64,000 bases of DNA from Pseudomonas putida S13.1.2 (GCF_000498395.2 NZ_CP010979.1:1364001-1428000), one strand, 5' to 3'. Shown: positions 52,001 to 59,429, counted from the stretch's first letter. The notes: generated by a model not told the origin, from the sequence alone. Numbers and translations: made by a program.

Positions 52001-55000
52001 GGAGCGGGACTGCATGGGTGGCGGTTACCGACAAGGTGGCCACGGATGCAGCTTCGGCGGCAGCCAGTGCGCTGTCCCAAGTGGCGACGAAAGCCGATGC
52101 CTCGACTGTGCAACAACTAAGCAACACAGTTTCGCAGCAGGGGCAGACGGTGACCGCCCAGGGGCAGGCGATTACCAACATCCAGACATCGGTTGGCAAC
52201 TCATCGCAGGACAATCTGCTGCGCAACCCCGACTTCAATGTCGCCGGCGATTTGGTCAACAACAGTACCGCTGACTTCAAGATGGAGTACTTCAGCAAGA
52301 CGGATGCGGGTGTACCAGCTGCTGCACCTGCAAATCGACTGCTTTGTATGTCCAAGTTGCGGGATGTATCTGGATGGGGCGGTCAGGCGCTGGTGTTCAC
52401 CAACGGCAGCGTGCGCACCGCCGCGACGCCGGGGGAAGTCCTTAACGTGGAATGCCAGATGTTCTGCGAACATGCGACGACCAACGCGGGCAAGATCGCT
52501 ATCACGTACTGGATCGACAGTGCTACCAGCGTCAGCGGCAACGTTCGAATCCTCGGCTACAGGGCTGCTGATGGGGGGTGGCAGAAGCTTGGCGTTCAAG
52601 TGACCGTGCCAGCTCAGACAACCGAAATTTCGTTGTACGTGGTACCTGACGGTCCTGCCGTCGTCGGCTTCAAGATGTGGGTCGCGAACTTGAAAATCGC
52701 CAGACAGGGGGCTGGCGAAGCGGCGCTTGCATCGGCCACGCAGCAGCTTGATTCCCGGGTGAGCCAGACCGAGCTGGGGTTGACCTCCCAGGGCTCTGCA
52801 ATCACGGGACTGACCAACAGCCTCTCCACCACCAACCAGAACGTCACTGCAGCGCAGCAGGCCGCGCAGGCAGCTTCGGACTTGGCCGGCGGCAAGGGTA
52901 AAGTGATCATCCAGAGTGCGACGCCGGCCACGGCTGACCGCTTGGCGCAGAACCTCTGGATCGATACCACGGGCAACGCCAACACACCCAAGCGGTGGAG
53001 CGGCAGCGCCTGGGTGGCGGTGACGGACAAGGTGGCAACGGACGCCGCCACTGCTGCAGCAAGCGCTTTGAGCCAGGTTGCCGCCAAGGCTGACGCATCA
53101 ACGGTCCAGGCACTGACCAACACGGTCACCCAGCAGGGATCGACAATCACGGCGCAAGGAAGCGAGATCACCAACATCAAGGCATCGGTTGGCGTTCTGT
53201 CGGCTGAAAACCTGCTGTTCAACCCGGCATTCGCAGATGGCCCGGTGTTCTCTGGTTCTCCAGCGTTCGCCGTGCTGGCGCGCAATGACGCCTCAGTGCC
53301 ATCTGGGGCGCCGTCGCCCCGGGTGGTGAAGTGGCCCGTGGCAACGTCCACCGGCAACAACTACCTGGGCTTTCAAAGTGCCCTCAACGTCCGGCCTCCC
53401 GAGAATGCGGTGACTTCGCAAATCTCTGTTGCGGGCGGCGAGGTCTATGATTTCGAGCTGTATGCCTACAGCTCAGTGGCGCGTCAGCATGGGTTGTGGA
53501 TTCAGTTCTATGATCTCGAAGGCACGAGCGTCGGTCACAACTGGGTGGTTGCAGCGGGCGATGGGGTTCGTCTCACAAACGTTGCGCAAACCTGGACGAA
53601 GCTGACTGGGCAGGCCACCGTGCCGGCTGGATGCGTGCGTATGGCGATGACCTTCCGCGTGTCGGTGGGTGATGCCACCGATGTGTTCCTGTCCTCGCCA
53701 ATTGCACGTAAGCGCGCCGGTCAGGACAATGCCCAGGCCAGCGCACTGCAATCGGTTGACGCCCGTGTTTCGGTGACGGAGGGGACGGTCTCCAGCCAAG
53801 GATCTGCCATCACCCAGCTGAACAACGCTGTGGCGGGCAAGGCGGACAACACTGCGCTGCAGAGCCTGCAGGGTACCGTGACACAGCAGGGCAATACGCT
53901 GAGCTCGCAGGGTCAGGCCGTTACTCAACTGCAAAGCTCCATAAGCGGGATCGGGGGAAGTGGCTCCAACCTGCTGGCGGATGACTACAGCTGGCTGACT
54001 TCTACCACGCTTCCGGCTACGGCCGTCGGCAGTGGTGTGACGCGAGAAGGCGTGGCAGTGCCGGACGCTGACTCCGGCTTCGGCTACCTGGCTGGGAGCA
54101 GCACCAATAGCTTCCTCATGCTGAGCACGACCAACACCCTGGCTGGCTGGAACGTGCGGATCGAGCCTGGCGTGTACCTGGTGTCTATGTACATCCAGTG
54201 CAGCGCGGCCACCAACGGGCGCGTCTCGTTATACAACGGCACGCATCGGTATGGGCCCACGCTTGCCCTGCCGACGACGCGGACACGCGTCACCTTCCCG
54301 GTCACCGTCACGGATAGCGCCAACGTCGGCATCACCATCTACTTCAACATGAGCGCTGTTTCCGGGCTCACGGCCATCATCGATTCGGTGATGATCGAGA
54401 AGCGGGTGGGGGAGAGCAACACGCCTTCTCCGTTCGTACCGGGCCCTTCCGCGCGGGCGGTGAGCGGTCAGGCCACGGCCATCAGCCAACTGAACACCAC
54501 GGTGAACCAGCAAGGGACGGCGATCACCGCGCAGGCCAGCCGCTTGGATGGGCTGTATGTTCAGGTGAACCCGGAAATGGAGGGCGACAGCACCGGCTTG
54601 GCTGGTGCCACCGGCGGCCTGGTTGGTGTCTGGACCGAGCAGTCGGCCCGGATCGAGGATGGCGTTGCCATGGGCAAGCGGGTGGACACGGTCCAGTCGC
54701 AAGTCGGCGGCGTAGAAGGCTCGGTACAGGCCGTGAGCGCCTCGGTGCAGCAGGTCTCCGAGACTATTGCCGGCGTAGATGGGCGCGTTTCCGCCATGAC
54801 CACGATCAAGGCTGAAACGATTGCCGACGGGCGCCGCGTGATGGCGGGGCTTGCGCTGGGCAGTAATGGAGAAACTGCTGAGATCCTGGCCTACGCGCAG
54901 CGCTTTGCGATTGTGGATGAGTCGTCTGGACAGGTGACCCTGCCGTTTGTTGTTTCGAACGGTCAGGTGTTCATCAACCAGGCGGTGATCAATCAGGCGT

Positions 55001-55206
55001 TCATCCAGAACATCGTGGCCGGCATGACGATTCGCTCGCAAGCAGTCAACTCACAAGGACTTCCCCTTCTGGAGCTGAACTTTGTGACGGGTGCTGTGAG
55101 TATCAGGGGGCAGGATGCCAATGGATCGACGCTGCTGAACAACGCCGGGCTGTACGTTTACGACGCCAATGGCATCGAGCGTACGGCGGTAGGGAGGCTT
55201 ACCTAA
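46015..55206 (+). CDS. Giant tail tip / host-specificity protein J
   Basis: A 3063-residue J-type protein, nearly three times lambda J. Residues about 1-610 are the conserved tail-tip hub (MLIAVGEGEFDGTPTDRDIY). Two fibronectin III-like domains follow (about 620-800), then a coiled coil (about 860-930) and a CBM5/12-like segment (YTSGQTVLGTDGKLYQASKA, about 935-980). Six copies of a 122-residue module start near residues 1013, 1135, 1257, 1593, 1934 and 2266. Copies 3-6 are each followed by a distinct beta-sandwich-like domain (ENLLLDPSF, GANLVPAEY, DNLLRNPDF, ENLLFNPAF); a fifth such domain (GSNLLADDY) follows later. The C-terminus (about 2928-3063) is the DUF1983 J tail. It binds the host receptor; the repeats suggest multivalent or switchable binding. 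Confidence 0.95.
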   Translation: MGATAHMDIAGAKGGESKPKTPVEAPDSLQSTIIAKMLIAVGEGEFDGTPTDRDIYLDNTPIMDASGSVNFPGVKWEWRRGTVEQDYIQGLPAIENETTVNVELRSDNPFVRALSNAQLSAVRVRMSWDRLASQDSNGNTNGYRIDYAIDVSTDGGAYVEAHRGAVDGKTTNGYQRSVRVDLPAATSGWQFRVRRLTPNANSGTVADKMMIAGYTEIIDEKLRYPNTALLYIEFDAQQFTNIPTVTVKCRARRWPVPTNYDPDTRTYTGVWDGTFKQAWTNNPAFVSYGLCVEDRFGLGKRIKSWMVDKWEMYRIAQYCDQQVPNGQGGQEPRFLCDMNLQGRAEAWTLLRDLSAIYRGMVYWAHGSLFMQADMPRAQDIDYVFTRANVIDGEFVYGGAERNTHYSRALVSYDNPANNYDTDVIPVTDNALQRRYRDRPVEISAIGCTRASEAQRRGKWALLSNSQDRTVTFKTGMEGRIPLPGYVIPVADELVAGRPNGGRISSAAGRVVTLDRDTPIKAGDRLILNLPNGTAQARTVQSVAGRAVTVTTAYSVQPEPELQWAIDYDDLAVQLFRVLKTTRTQEGDYEITALEFNPSKFAAIDTGAKLDERPISVIPVTTVQPPASVTLTSAYAVDQGIGVNTMTISWPAVQGAVAYDVEWRKDNGNWVRVQRTGAASVDVVGIYAGAYLARVRAVSSFDITSTWRDSMLTQLKGKEVLPPAVAFLTTTPLVFGTRLNWGFPAGAEDTERTEIWQGTTAKREEASKLGDFAFPQAEHEVHGLAAGVSFFYWARLIDRSGNVGPWYPTGVGVNGQASSNQSEYEEYFKDKISNGSLYPALRDEIALISGPPDLPGSVNNRLEELDEQVTEITDQLGEAVTQVQSNLDTATQQAQQAIDQVAEAARQVQQDLDEATQDLQGQIDSVSQIAKSLPYNADKTYTSGQTVLGTDGKLYQASKAVPKNTAPPNTSYWTDVGQVVQSANGLAARVQTVETKVTNLEGTTTSQATQLTGLQSSLTTTNQNVTAAQQAAQDAATLAGGKGKVIVQAAAPAVADRLAQNLWIDTTSNANTPKRWSGSAWVAVTDKVATDAASAAANALTVAQTKADASVVNHLSTRVTDAEGVITSQGQAMTGLQNSLVTTNQNVSAAQQAAQDASTLAGGKGKVIVQSAAPAAADRLAQNLWIDTTGNANTPKRWSGSAWVAVTDKVATDAAAAAANALSVAQTKADASAVDSLSTTVTQQGNTITSQGQALTGLNNSLTTTNQNVTAAQQAAQSASDLAGGKGKVLFQATTPAVADRAAQNLWIDTTGNANTPKRWNGSAWVAVTDKVATDAAAAAAAASALAQTKADASTVTALSNTVTQQGSTITAQGQALTNIQASIGNISGENLLLDPSFSSSNGVNAQPGILVLNRSDASVPAGAPTARVVKWDVPASTGNTYVGFTSALNVRPPENSNATQIAVAAGEVFDFELVLHSEKARQFGLWAQYYALDGSSVTHGWVQQGGDGFNIATTAGQWVKLTGMVTVPAGAVRLAMTVRMSTGDALVAYMAAPAVRKRAAQTNALASATQSLDARVAQTEAGLTSQSSSIISLQSSLTTTNQNVTAAQQAAQAASDLAGSKGKVIVQTATPPVPDRLAQNLWIDTTGGANTPKRWSGSAWVAVTDKVATDAAAAAANALALAQTKADATAVNNLGTRVTSAEGKIEAQGSALTNVQAAVGDIAGNGANLVPAEYAVFGPAVPALVMGGGQAATVEADPHGFNGYVLRLLQTSGTGTTYFAPSNIYSGANIALKNKKYILAWDAKSTSGAKQMQVSLRTIAADGAVRFAPGQDVAITDQWGRYSAVFDLTSTAFVADRMVVCISASPNPKDGIAVLVDRIMLEEQVGAGTTPSTFNIGNSAGQVGALANSVNQLDARVVQTETGLTSQGIALTGLQNSLTTTNQNVTAAQQAAQAASDLAGGKGKVMYQSTAPAVADRLPQNLWIDTTGSANTPKRWSGTAWVAVTDKVATDAASAAASALSQVATKADASTVQQLSNTVSQQGQTVTAQGQAITNIQTSVGNSSQDNLLRNPDFNVAGDLVNNSTADFKMEYFSKTDAGVPAAAPANRLLCMSKLRDVSGWGGQALVFTNGSVRTAATPGEVLNVECQMFCEHATTNAGKIAITYWIDSATSVSGNVRILGYRAADGGWQKLGVQVTVPAQTTEISLYVVPDGPAVVGFKMWVANLKIARQGAGEAALASATQQLDSRVSQTELGLTSQGSAITGLTNSLSTTNQNVTAAQQAAQAASDLAGGKGKVIIQSATPATADRLAQNLWIDTTGNANTPKRWSGSAWVAVTDKVATDAATAAASALSQVAAKADASTVQALTNTVTQQGSTITAQGSEITNIKASVGVLSAENLLFNPAFADGPVFSGSPAFAVLARNDASVPSGAPSPRVVKWPVATSTGNNYLGFQSALNVRPPENAVTSQISVAGGEVYDFELYAYSSVARQHGLWIQFYDLEGTSVGHNWVVAAGDGVRLTNVAQTWTKLTGQATVPAGCVRMAMTFRVSVGDATDVFLSSPIARKRAGQDNAQASALQSVDARVSVTEGTVSSQGSAITQLNNAVAGKADNTALQSLQGTVTQQGNTLSSQGQAVTQLQSSISGIGGSGSNLLADDYSWLTSTTLPATAVGSGVTREGVAVPDADSGFGYLAGSSTNSFLMLSTTNTLAGWNVRIEPGVYLVSMYIQCSAATNGRVSLYNGTHRYGPTLALPTTRTRVTFPVTVTDSANVGITIYFNMSAVSGLTAIIDSVMIEKRVGESNTPSPFVPGPSARAVSGQATAISQLNTTVNQQGTAITAQASRLDGLYVQVNPEMEGDSTGLAGATGGLVGVWTEQSARIEDGVAMGKRVDTVQSQVGGVEGSVQAVSASVQQVSETIAGVDGRVSAMTTIKAETIADGRRVMAGLALGSNGETAEILAYAQRFAIVDESSGQVTLPFVVSNGQVFINQAVINQAFIQNIVAGMTIRSQAVNSQGLPLLELNFVTGAVSIRGQDANGSTLLNNAGLYVYDANGIERTAVGRLT
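49051..53175 (+). repeat. Six near-identical 366-base coding repeats in J
   Basis: Repeat starts are 49051, 49417 and 49783 (exact 366-base period), then 50791, 51814 and 52810, where about 0.65 kb of unique domain separates copies. Each encodes TTNQNVTAAQQAAQ-like, NLWIDTT, PKRWSGSAWVAVTDKVATDA and KADAS segments. They are obvious substrates for homologous recombination. Confidence 0.93.
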
Positions 55207-56261
55207 TGGCTGATCTATATGGGCTCCGGACGCGGGATGCGTCTGGGGGCATCACCCTCGACACCACGATCACCTCGGTGCGATCTCTGAAAATGATGCA
55301 GGTGACCGGCAACGGCGAATTCGACCAGTACATCTCGATTCCCGAGATCCAGGCGCAATCCTTCGTGGTCGTGGACGCGTTGTATGACGGAGGAGAGAAC
55401 ACCACCAGTCCTCAGGCCTGGTTCTCCGCGGGGCAGTTGCAGCTGCGGCAGCCCTACACCCGCACCTGGCAAGTGATGATTCTCTCGTTGGGCGGCGAGC
55501 CATTCCCAGCACCAGGCTCCTACGGCATGCGCGCTTCGAACAACAACATTCGAACGCAGATTGACTCGGTCAACCAGGTGCTGACAGTTCGCTATAACGG
55601 GAGATTCAACATTGGTTTCCAAGGACCGGGGAGCGGAAGCCAGATCCAGTGGGCTGATGTGAACTTCGCTGCGCCCATCACCACGTACGAGAGGCCTTTA
55701 GTCTTCCTGAACGCTGACAACTACATGATGGTGGGTAATTTTTCGGTGAAGGGTAGCCCTGGGAACTGGACAGGTTTCAGGTTGAAAGCCTGGAACAACC
55801 AAGTGGCGCACGGCGAAACTGCACTCTATCCGATGATGATCAACTGGTATTGCGCGAGCTACCTGACGCCATCCACGCCACCGGGAGAGTTTGGGGCATC
55901 GGTCCGAAACAGTGCAGGTAGCAGGACCTTTGTCACCACCGCCAACCTCGCTCTGCTAAATGGGCAGCCAGCCTCAAGCTCATTTGTTCAAGCGGGCGAT
56001 CCGATTGTAGGTGGACCCTATTACTCGCCAAGTCAGCAGATGCCCTGGACAGGGAGCTATCAGGACTACGTCTTGGCCAATGCGCTGTTTTCAATGACCA
56101 ACATCGGGCAAACCTCACAGCCGCTACGCACTAACTATGGCGGTTTCCTGCCCGGTAACCGGTCGATCTTGCAGATGTATTGCGATAACGGATCGGGTAT
56201 CAACCCGCTTACGGCCAATGGGCGGACGCTGTTTGCCTCCAGGCCAATGAAACCTTTTTAA
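55206..56261 (+). CDS. Tail-tip accessory protein (351 aa)
   Basis: The start shares a base with the J stop (TAATG). Beta-rich protein (ITLDTTITSVRSLKMMQVTG; YTRTWQVMILSLGGEPFPAP). It resembles proteins of unknown function encoded directly after J in Pseudomonas siphophages. Probably attached to the tail tip; no enzymatic motif. Confidence 0.72.
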   Translation: MADLYGLRTRDASGGITLDTTITSVRSLKMMQVTGNGEFDQYISIPEIQAQSFVVVDALYDGGENTTSPQAWFSAGQLQLRQPYTRTWQVMILSLGGEPFPAPGSYGMRASNNNIRTQIDSVNQVLTVRYNGRFNIGFQGPGSGSQIQWADVNFAAPITTYERPLVFLNADNYMMVGNFSVKGSPGNWTGFRLKAWNNQVAHGETALYPMMINWYCASYLTPSTPPGEFGASVRNSAGSRTFVTTANLALLNGQPASSSFVQAGDPIVGGPYYSPSQQMPWTGSYQDYVLANALFSMTNIGQTSQPLRTNYGGFLPGNRSILQMYCDNGSGINPLTANGRTLFASRPMKPF

Positions 56262-56270
56262 GGAGTCGAC

Positions 56271-56777
56271 ATGGCGAAACAAACAATCAATCTCGGCAAC
56301 GCGCCTAGCGGTGCCGGCGGCGATGACCGCCGAAGCGCCTGGGTTAAGGCCATTGCAAACTTCGATGAGATCTATGCAGCGCTTGGAGGCAACTCCATCC
56401 CTGCAGCGCTGCCGATTGCAAAGGGTGGTACAGGCGGCACTACGGCGGCCACAGCCAAAGCGTCCCTCGGTATCGGTGATCTAGGGGTCGGGCAAAGCTG
56501 GCAAGACAGAACACCACAGCGCTCCTTGGGCACTACCTATACGAATACCACAGGCAAGCCGATTCAAGTTTCTGTCTTCGGTGGGCCCGCGAGTGGTGGC
56601 GGAGTTGGTTATCAGGTTGCGGTTGGCGGGGCAGTGGCAGGGATCGGATGTTACTCATACGCATCAGGACAATATATTGCGTCTCAGACCATTATCGTTC
56701 CTCCCGCTGCAACTTATAACGTGTCGGTTCTGAACGGTACTGCCCCCGTTCTTTACTGGCGAGAACTCACAAGCTGA
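56271..56777 (+). CDS. Short tail fibre protein
   Basis: A 168-residue protein. PIAKGGTGGTTAATAKASLG is the typical tail-fibre shaft motif preceding a receptor-binding tip (residues about 75-168, Gly/Ser/Tyr-rich). It is followed by a tail fibre assembly gene, confirming the assignment. AAGGAG precedes the ATG. Confidence 0.85.
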   Translation: MAKQTINLGNAPSGAGGDDRRSAWVKAIANFDEIYAALGGNSIPAALPIAKGGTGGTTAATAKASLGIGDLGVGQSWQDRTPQRSLGTTYTNTTGKPIQVSVFGGPASGGGVGYQVAVGGAVAGIGCYSYASGQYIASQTIIVPPAATYNVSVLNGTAPVLYWRELTS

Positions 56778-56787
56778 GGGTCGAAGC

Positions 56788-57243
56788 ATGGGCCATAAAT
56801 ATCTAGTCAATGATCTTACGGGGCAGGTCTTTGCGTTCGAGGAAGACGGCAGCCAAGACGAATTCATTCCTCCAGGTTTGAGGCTGATGGGGCCTCGGGA
56901 GATTGATCGCCATCTCAATCCGGAGCCGTCCTACTGGACGAACGGCAGCGACTTAATACTTTCATCTGGTGTCGTCCCCGGATGGCGCTTTGCGACTTCA
57001 GCCGAGGTGGAGGCGTTACGGCCGAGCATGCAACTGCGCGAGGCAACAGAGAAAATTGCAGTTCTGCGCCAGGCCGCTGATTACGCCATAGCCCCGCTGC
57101 AAGATGCGGTGGATCTTGAGGAGGCCATGCCGGGCGAGGTTGACGCCCTGAAGGCTTGGAGGCGCTACCGTGTCGCGCTAAATCGCTTGGTTGATCAGCC
57201 AGGTTATCCCGACGAGATCGACTGGCCCGAAGTGCCGGCCTGA
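56788..57243 (+). CDS. Tail fibre assembly protein (Tfa-like)
   Basis: A 151-residue chaperone. The C-terminal part (LRQAADYAIAPLQDAVDLEE, then AWRRYRVALNRLVDQPGYPD and DWPEVPA) is the Caudo_TAP signature. It helps fold or trimerise the adjacent fibre. Confidence 0.92.
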   Translation: MGHKYLVNDLTGQVFAFEEDGSQDEFIPPGLRLMGPREIDRHLNPEPSYWTNGSDLILSSGVVPGWRFATSAEVEALRPSMQLREATEKIAVLRQAADYAIAPLQDAVDLEEAMPGEVDALKAWRRYRVALNRLVDQPGYPDEIDWPEVPA

Positions 57244-57266
57244 CTCACCGCAACACCCAAACCCAA

Positions 57267-57288
57267 CCGCCATCCGGCGGTATTTTTT
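57267..57288 (+). terminator. Hairpin with T-tract before the 57305 gene
   Basis: CCGCC / GGCGG with loop ATCC, then TATTTTTTT and CCCGGAG-ATG. A further copy of the late-operon hairpin/Shine-Dalgarno unit. Confidence 0.65.
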
Positions 57289-57304
57289 TGCCCGGAGAAA
57301 ACTC

Positions 57305-57535
57305 ATGCCTTTCATCGTCATCGACACCACAAACGACTACAACCCAATCAACAAGCGCCAGTTCGCTACTGAGGGCGAGGCCGAAACAGCTGCAACCCAA
57401 GAGTTGCAGAGCAACCCGAGGGTGGTTCTGTCCACCGCCAAGGTGATCAAGGTCTTCAAGGCGGAGGTGACGGTCACCGCTCAGGCGCCGGACGAGGTCG
57501 AGCCGGAAGCTTCGCCAGAGGAGGCTACTGAATGA
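57305..57535 (+). CDS. Small phage protein (76 aa)
   Basis: Starts MPFIVIDTTNDYNPINKRQF; compact alpha/beta N-terminus and an acidic, Pro/Glu-rich tail (VEPEASPEEATE). It overlaps the lysis gene downstream (ATGA). Function unknown; it may be a late accessory protein. Confidence 0.68.
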   Translation: MPFIVIDTTNDYNPINKRQFATEGEAETAATQELQSNPRVVLSTAKVIKVFKAEVTVTAQAPDEVEPEASPEEATE

Positions 57536-57981
57536 GTACTCCTCGCGGCGTCCGGAATCACAACCCCGGCAATATCGATTTCAACCCCCGCAACGCCTGG
57601 CAGGGCCAGCTCGGCGTAGAGGTGGGTGTTCCCAAGCCCCGATTCGCGCGCTTCGATCATCCTGAAAACGGCATCCGTGCCTTGGCCAAGCTTCTGCTTA
57701 ACTACCGCGGCAAAGACGGCATGCCAGGTGTGGGCCGCCTTGGTATCGATACCCCCCTGGAGTTCATCAGCCGATGGGCGCCGGCCAGCGAGAACAACAC
57801 CCTGGCCTATGCGCAGGCCATCGCCAAGCGGCTCGGGGTCGGGGTGCGCGACTCCATCGACATTTCCAAGCGCGCCGTTCTGCGTGAGGCCGTCCTAGGC
57901 ATCATCATCCATGAGAACGGCGGCAACCCATACAAGGCCGAAGTGATCGACGAGGGCGTGCGGAGGGCCCTGGCTTCATGA
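57532..57981 (+). CDS. Endolysin candidate (lysozyme-like structural protein)
   Basis: A 149-residue protein starting RGVRNHNPGNIDFNPRNAWQ, then PRFARFDHPENGIRALAKLL and SRWAPASENNTLAYAQ. This pattern belongs to phage proteins annotated either as structural proteins or as lysozyme-like hydrolases. Its position directly before Rz/Rz1, with no other endolysin in the window, favours peptidoglycan hydrolysis. The catalytic Glu is probably within ASENNT but is not proven. Confidence 0.7.
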   Translation: MSTPRGVRNHNPGNIDFNPRNAWQGQLGVEVGVPKPRFARFDHPENGIRALAKLLLNYRGKDGMPGVGRLGIDTPLEFISRWAPASENNTLAYAQAIAKRLGVGVRDSIDISKRAVLREAVLGIIIHENGGNPYKAEVIDEGVRRALAS

Positions 57982-58487
57982 ACCCGTGGGCTGGAGTTGC
58001 CGCAGTCCTGGTGCTTTTAGCTTCCCACTGGGCGGCCTATGAGCACGGTCGCTCAGTGGAGCTTGCCCAGGCCGGCAAGCAATCAGCGAAGCGGGACAGC
58101 GGCGACCGGCTCGCCGAAGTGATTGGTGAGCGATCGGCGCGCCAGGAAGAACATCGGAGCGCAGATGCGCAGCAAGAGGCGAGGCTAAAGGCCCATGAAG
58201 AAAGAACGATTGCTAATGCTGGCGCTGCTGACGCCGATGCTGCTGGCCAGCGGCTGCGCAGTGACGCCACCCAGCTCGCTGCCGCCATCAGTTGCACCGG
58301 CGCGGATACCGCCGCTGTCGCCCGAGGCCAGGCAGCCACCCGCGCCGCCATGGTGCTCTCCAACCTGCTCGCACGGGCTGACGCTCGAGCGGGAGAACTG
58401 GCGAAAGCTTATGACCGAGCCCAAATAGCAGGTCAGCAGTGCGAGCGAGAGTACGACTCGTTGGTAAGGCGGACACCGCGGTCATAG
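57978..58487 (+). CDS. Rz-like i-spanin (DUF2514)
   Basis: A 169-residue inner-membrane spanin: one N-terminal transmembrane helix (WAGVAAVLVLLASHWAAYEH) and a long periplasmic coiled coil rich in Ala, Arg and Glu. Matches DUF2514/Rz. It pairs with the lipoprotein encoded inside it to fuse inner and outer membranes at lysis. Overlaps the endolysin candidate by 4 bases. Confidence 0.87.
   Translation: MNPWAGVAAVLVLLASHWAAYEHGRSVELAQAGKQSAKRDSGDRLAEVIGERSARQEEHRSADAQQEARLKAHEERTIANAGAADADAAGQRLRSDATQLAAAISCTGADTAAVARGQAATRAAMVLSNLLARADARAGELAKAYDRAQIAGQQCEREYDSLVRRTPRS
58195..58428 (+). CDS. Rz1-like o-spanin lipoprotein nested in Rz
   Basis: A 77-residue frame entirely within the Rz-like gene in another frame. 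Signal peptide with lipobox ASGC (residues 18-21), then a proline-rich mature part (TPPSSLPPSVAPARIPPLSP). This is the lambda Rz/Rz1 embedded arrangement. The outer-membrane lipoprotein would bind the Rz-like coiled coil. Confidence 0.82.
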   Translation: MKKERLLMLALLTPMLLASGCAVTPPSSLPPSVAPARIPPLSPEARQPPAPPWCSPTCSHGLTLERENWRKLMTEPK

Positions 58488-58504
58488 CTTTGCTTGGAGG
58501 AGCG

Positions 58505-58518
58505 TGACCGTACGGTCA
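58505..58518. promoter_or_regulatory. Perfect 14-base palindrome, TetR-operator-like
   Basis: TGACCGTACGGTCA is its own reverse complement. It lies 66 bases before the DUF6555 gene start and 17 bases past the spanin stop. The GACCG-GT/AC-CGGTC form is typical of TetR-family operators. No TetR gene is in the window. Confidence 0.6.
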
Positions 58519-58583
58519 AAAAGAAGTGAATTTTTCGCCCGCTTTGTAGCTCCATTGACGGTGATTCTAAGGAGGAGAGTCCA

Positions 58584-58868
58584 ATGGCAGAGAATAAGCT
58601 TTTCATAATTGAGTATGAGCTTCACGGTGATTACCGGACCTTCATCCTCCGGCAGGAACGAATGGACAACGCTGAGGCTTGGCATTGGGCGAGTTGCGAT
58701 GCTGGAGTTGGCGTGATTCCCAGGTTCGGTCAACACAACATCAAGAAGGTCAGTCGCCCAATGGCTGAGCGCTATGGGATCTCCAAGGTGCGGTGGCGCC
58801 CTACTGGGCAAGGCCCTGAGTTTGTGGCGCCTGCAGTTGATATGAAGAAGTTTTCCGCCGCTCCTTGA
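58584..58868 (+). CDS. DUF6555-like protein, last gene before the right flank
   Basis: A 94-residue protein of a Pseudomonas-specific family I recall as DUF6555: KLFIIEYELHGDYRTFILRQ, then MDNAEAWHWASCDAGVGVIP and SRPMAERYGISKVRWRP. AAGGAGG precedes the ATG. Its own promoter region contains the palindrome at 58505, so it is probably expressed in the lysogen. Relatives are chromosomal as well as phage-borne, so it may mark the prophage boundary. Confidence 0.75.
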   Translation: MAENKLFIIEYELHGDYRTFILRQERMDNAEAWHWASCDAGVGVIPRFGQHNIKKVSRPMAERYGISKVRWRPTGQGPEFVAPAVDMKKFSAAP

Positions 58869-58892
58869 AGTCCACACTCCTGAGAGGGTGTG

Positions 58893-58913
58893 CCAGGGCG
58901 GCATCCGCCCTGG
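58893..58913. terminator. Hairpin after the DUF6555 gene
   Basis: CCAGGGCGG / CCGCCCTGG, 9 base pairs, loop CAT. The T-tract is poor (TGCTTCC), so it is a weak terminator or a boundary structure. Confidence 0.5.
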
Positions 58914-59001
58914 TGCTTCCAATTGATGTGGCCAAATGCCGCCATCGACTGATGATTCTGAAGCTGAAACACTCATAGCCTCATCGTAGCTGGAGAACCA
59001 G

Positions 59002-59415
59002 ATGAAACTTGACCAGGATCAGCTGTCTTTGTCAGGACTGACTGTAGTAATTGTCGAAGATGATGAGATTCTTCGAGCATTGCTGGTAGCAATCTTGGCT
59101 GAGATGGGAGCCACATGTGTGGCGTTCGGCAATGCCGAGGACGCCCTTATTCATCTCCTTGCATCTCAGGGTGCCTGCTCCCTGATGATTGTCGATCACT
59201 TTATTCCAGGTTGCATCAAGGGAATGGAATTTATCTCTATGGTTCATCAAAAATGGCCAGGGGTCCCAGCGATTTTGACCTCCGGTTCGCCATTGGATGT
59301 GTCGACTATCACACCACCCGTCAGCTATCTTTTTAAGCCTTGGTCCATCGAGGAGCTTATTACGGCTACCAGCCGCGCGCTAGCACCGGCTACGCGTACC
59401 AGCTCAGCCCAGTAA
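59002..59415 (+). CDS. Single-domain response regulator
   Basis: A 137-residue receiver domain without output domain. Acidic pair Asp20-Asp21 in VEDDE, phospho-acceptor Asp65 in IVDHF, Thr in LTSG and Lys in LFKPW are all present. Such proteins act in phosphorelays or by protein contact. No histidine kinase gene is in the window. Confidence 0.88.
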   Translation: MKLDQDQLSLSGLTVVIVEDDEILRALLVAILAEMGATCVAFGNAEDALIHLLASQGACSLMIVDHFIPGCIKGMEFISMVHQKWPGVPAILTSGSPLDVSTITPPVSYLFKPWSIEELITATSRALAPATRTSSAQ

Positions 59416-59429
59416 GCTCCGTGATCAAC

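Noticed and set aside
49051..53175. Regularly spaced repeats as a possible CRISPR array
   Set aside because: Repeat units are 366 bases, in frame and protein-coding; no 24-37-base repeat/spacer pattern and no cas genes.
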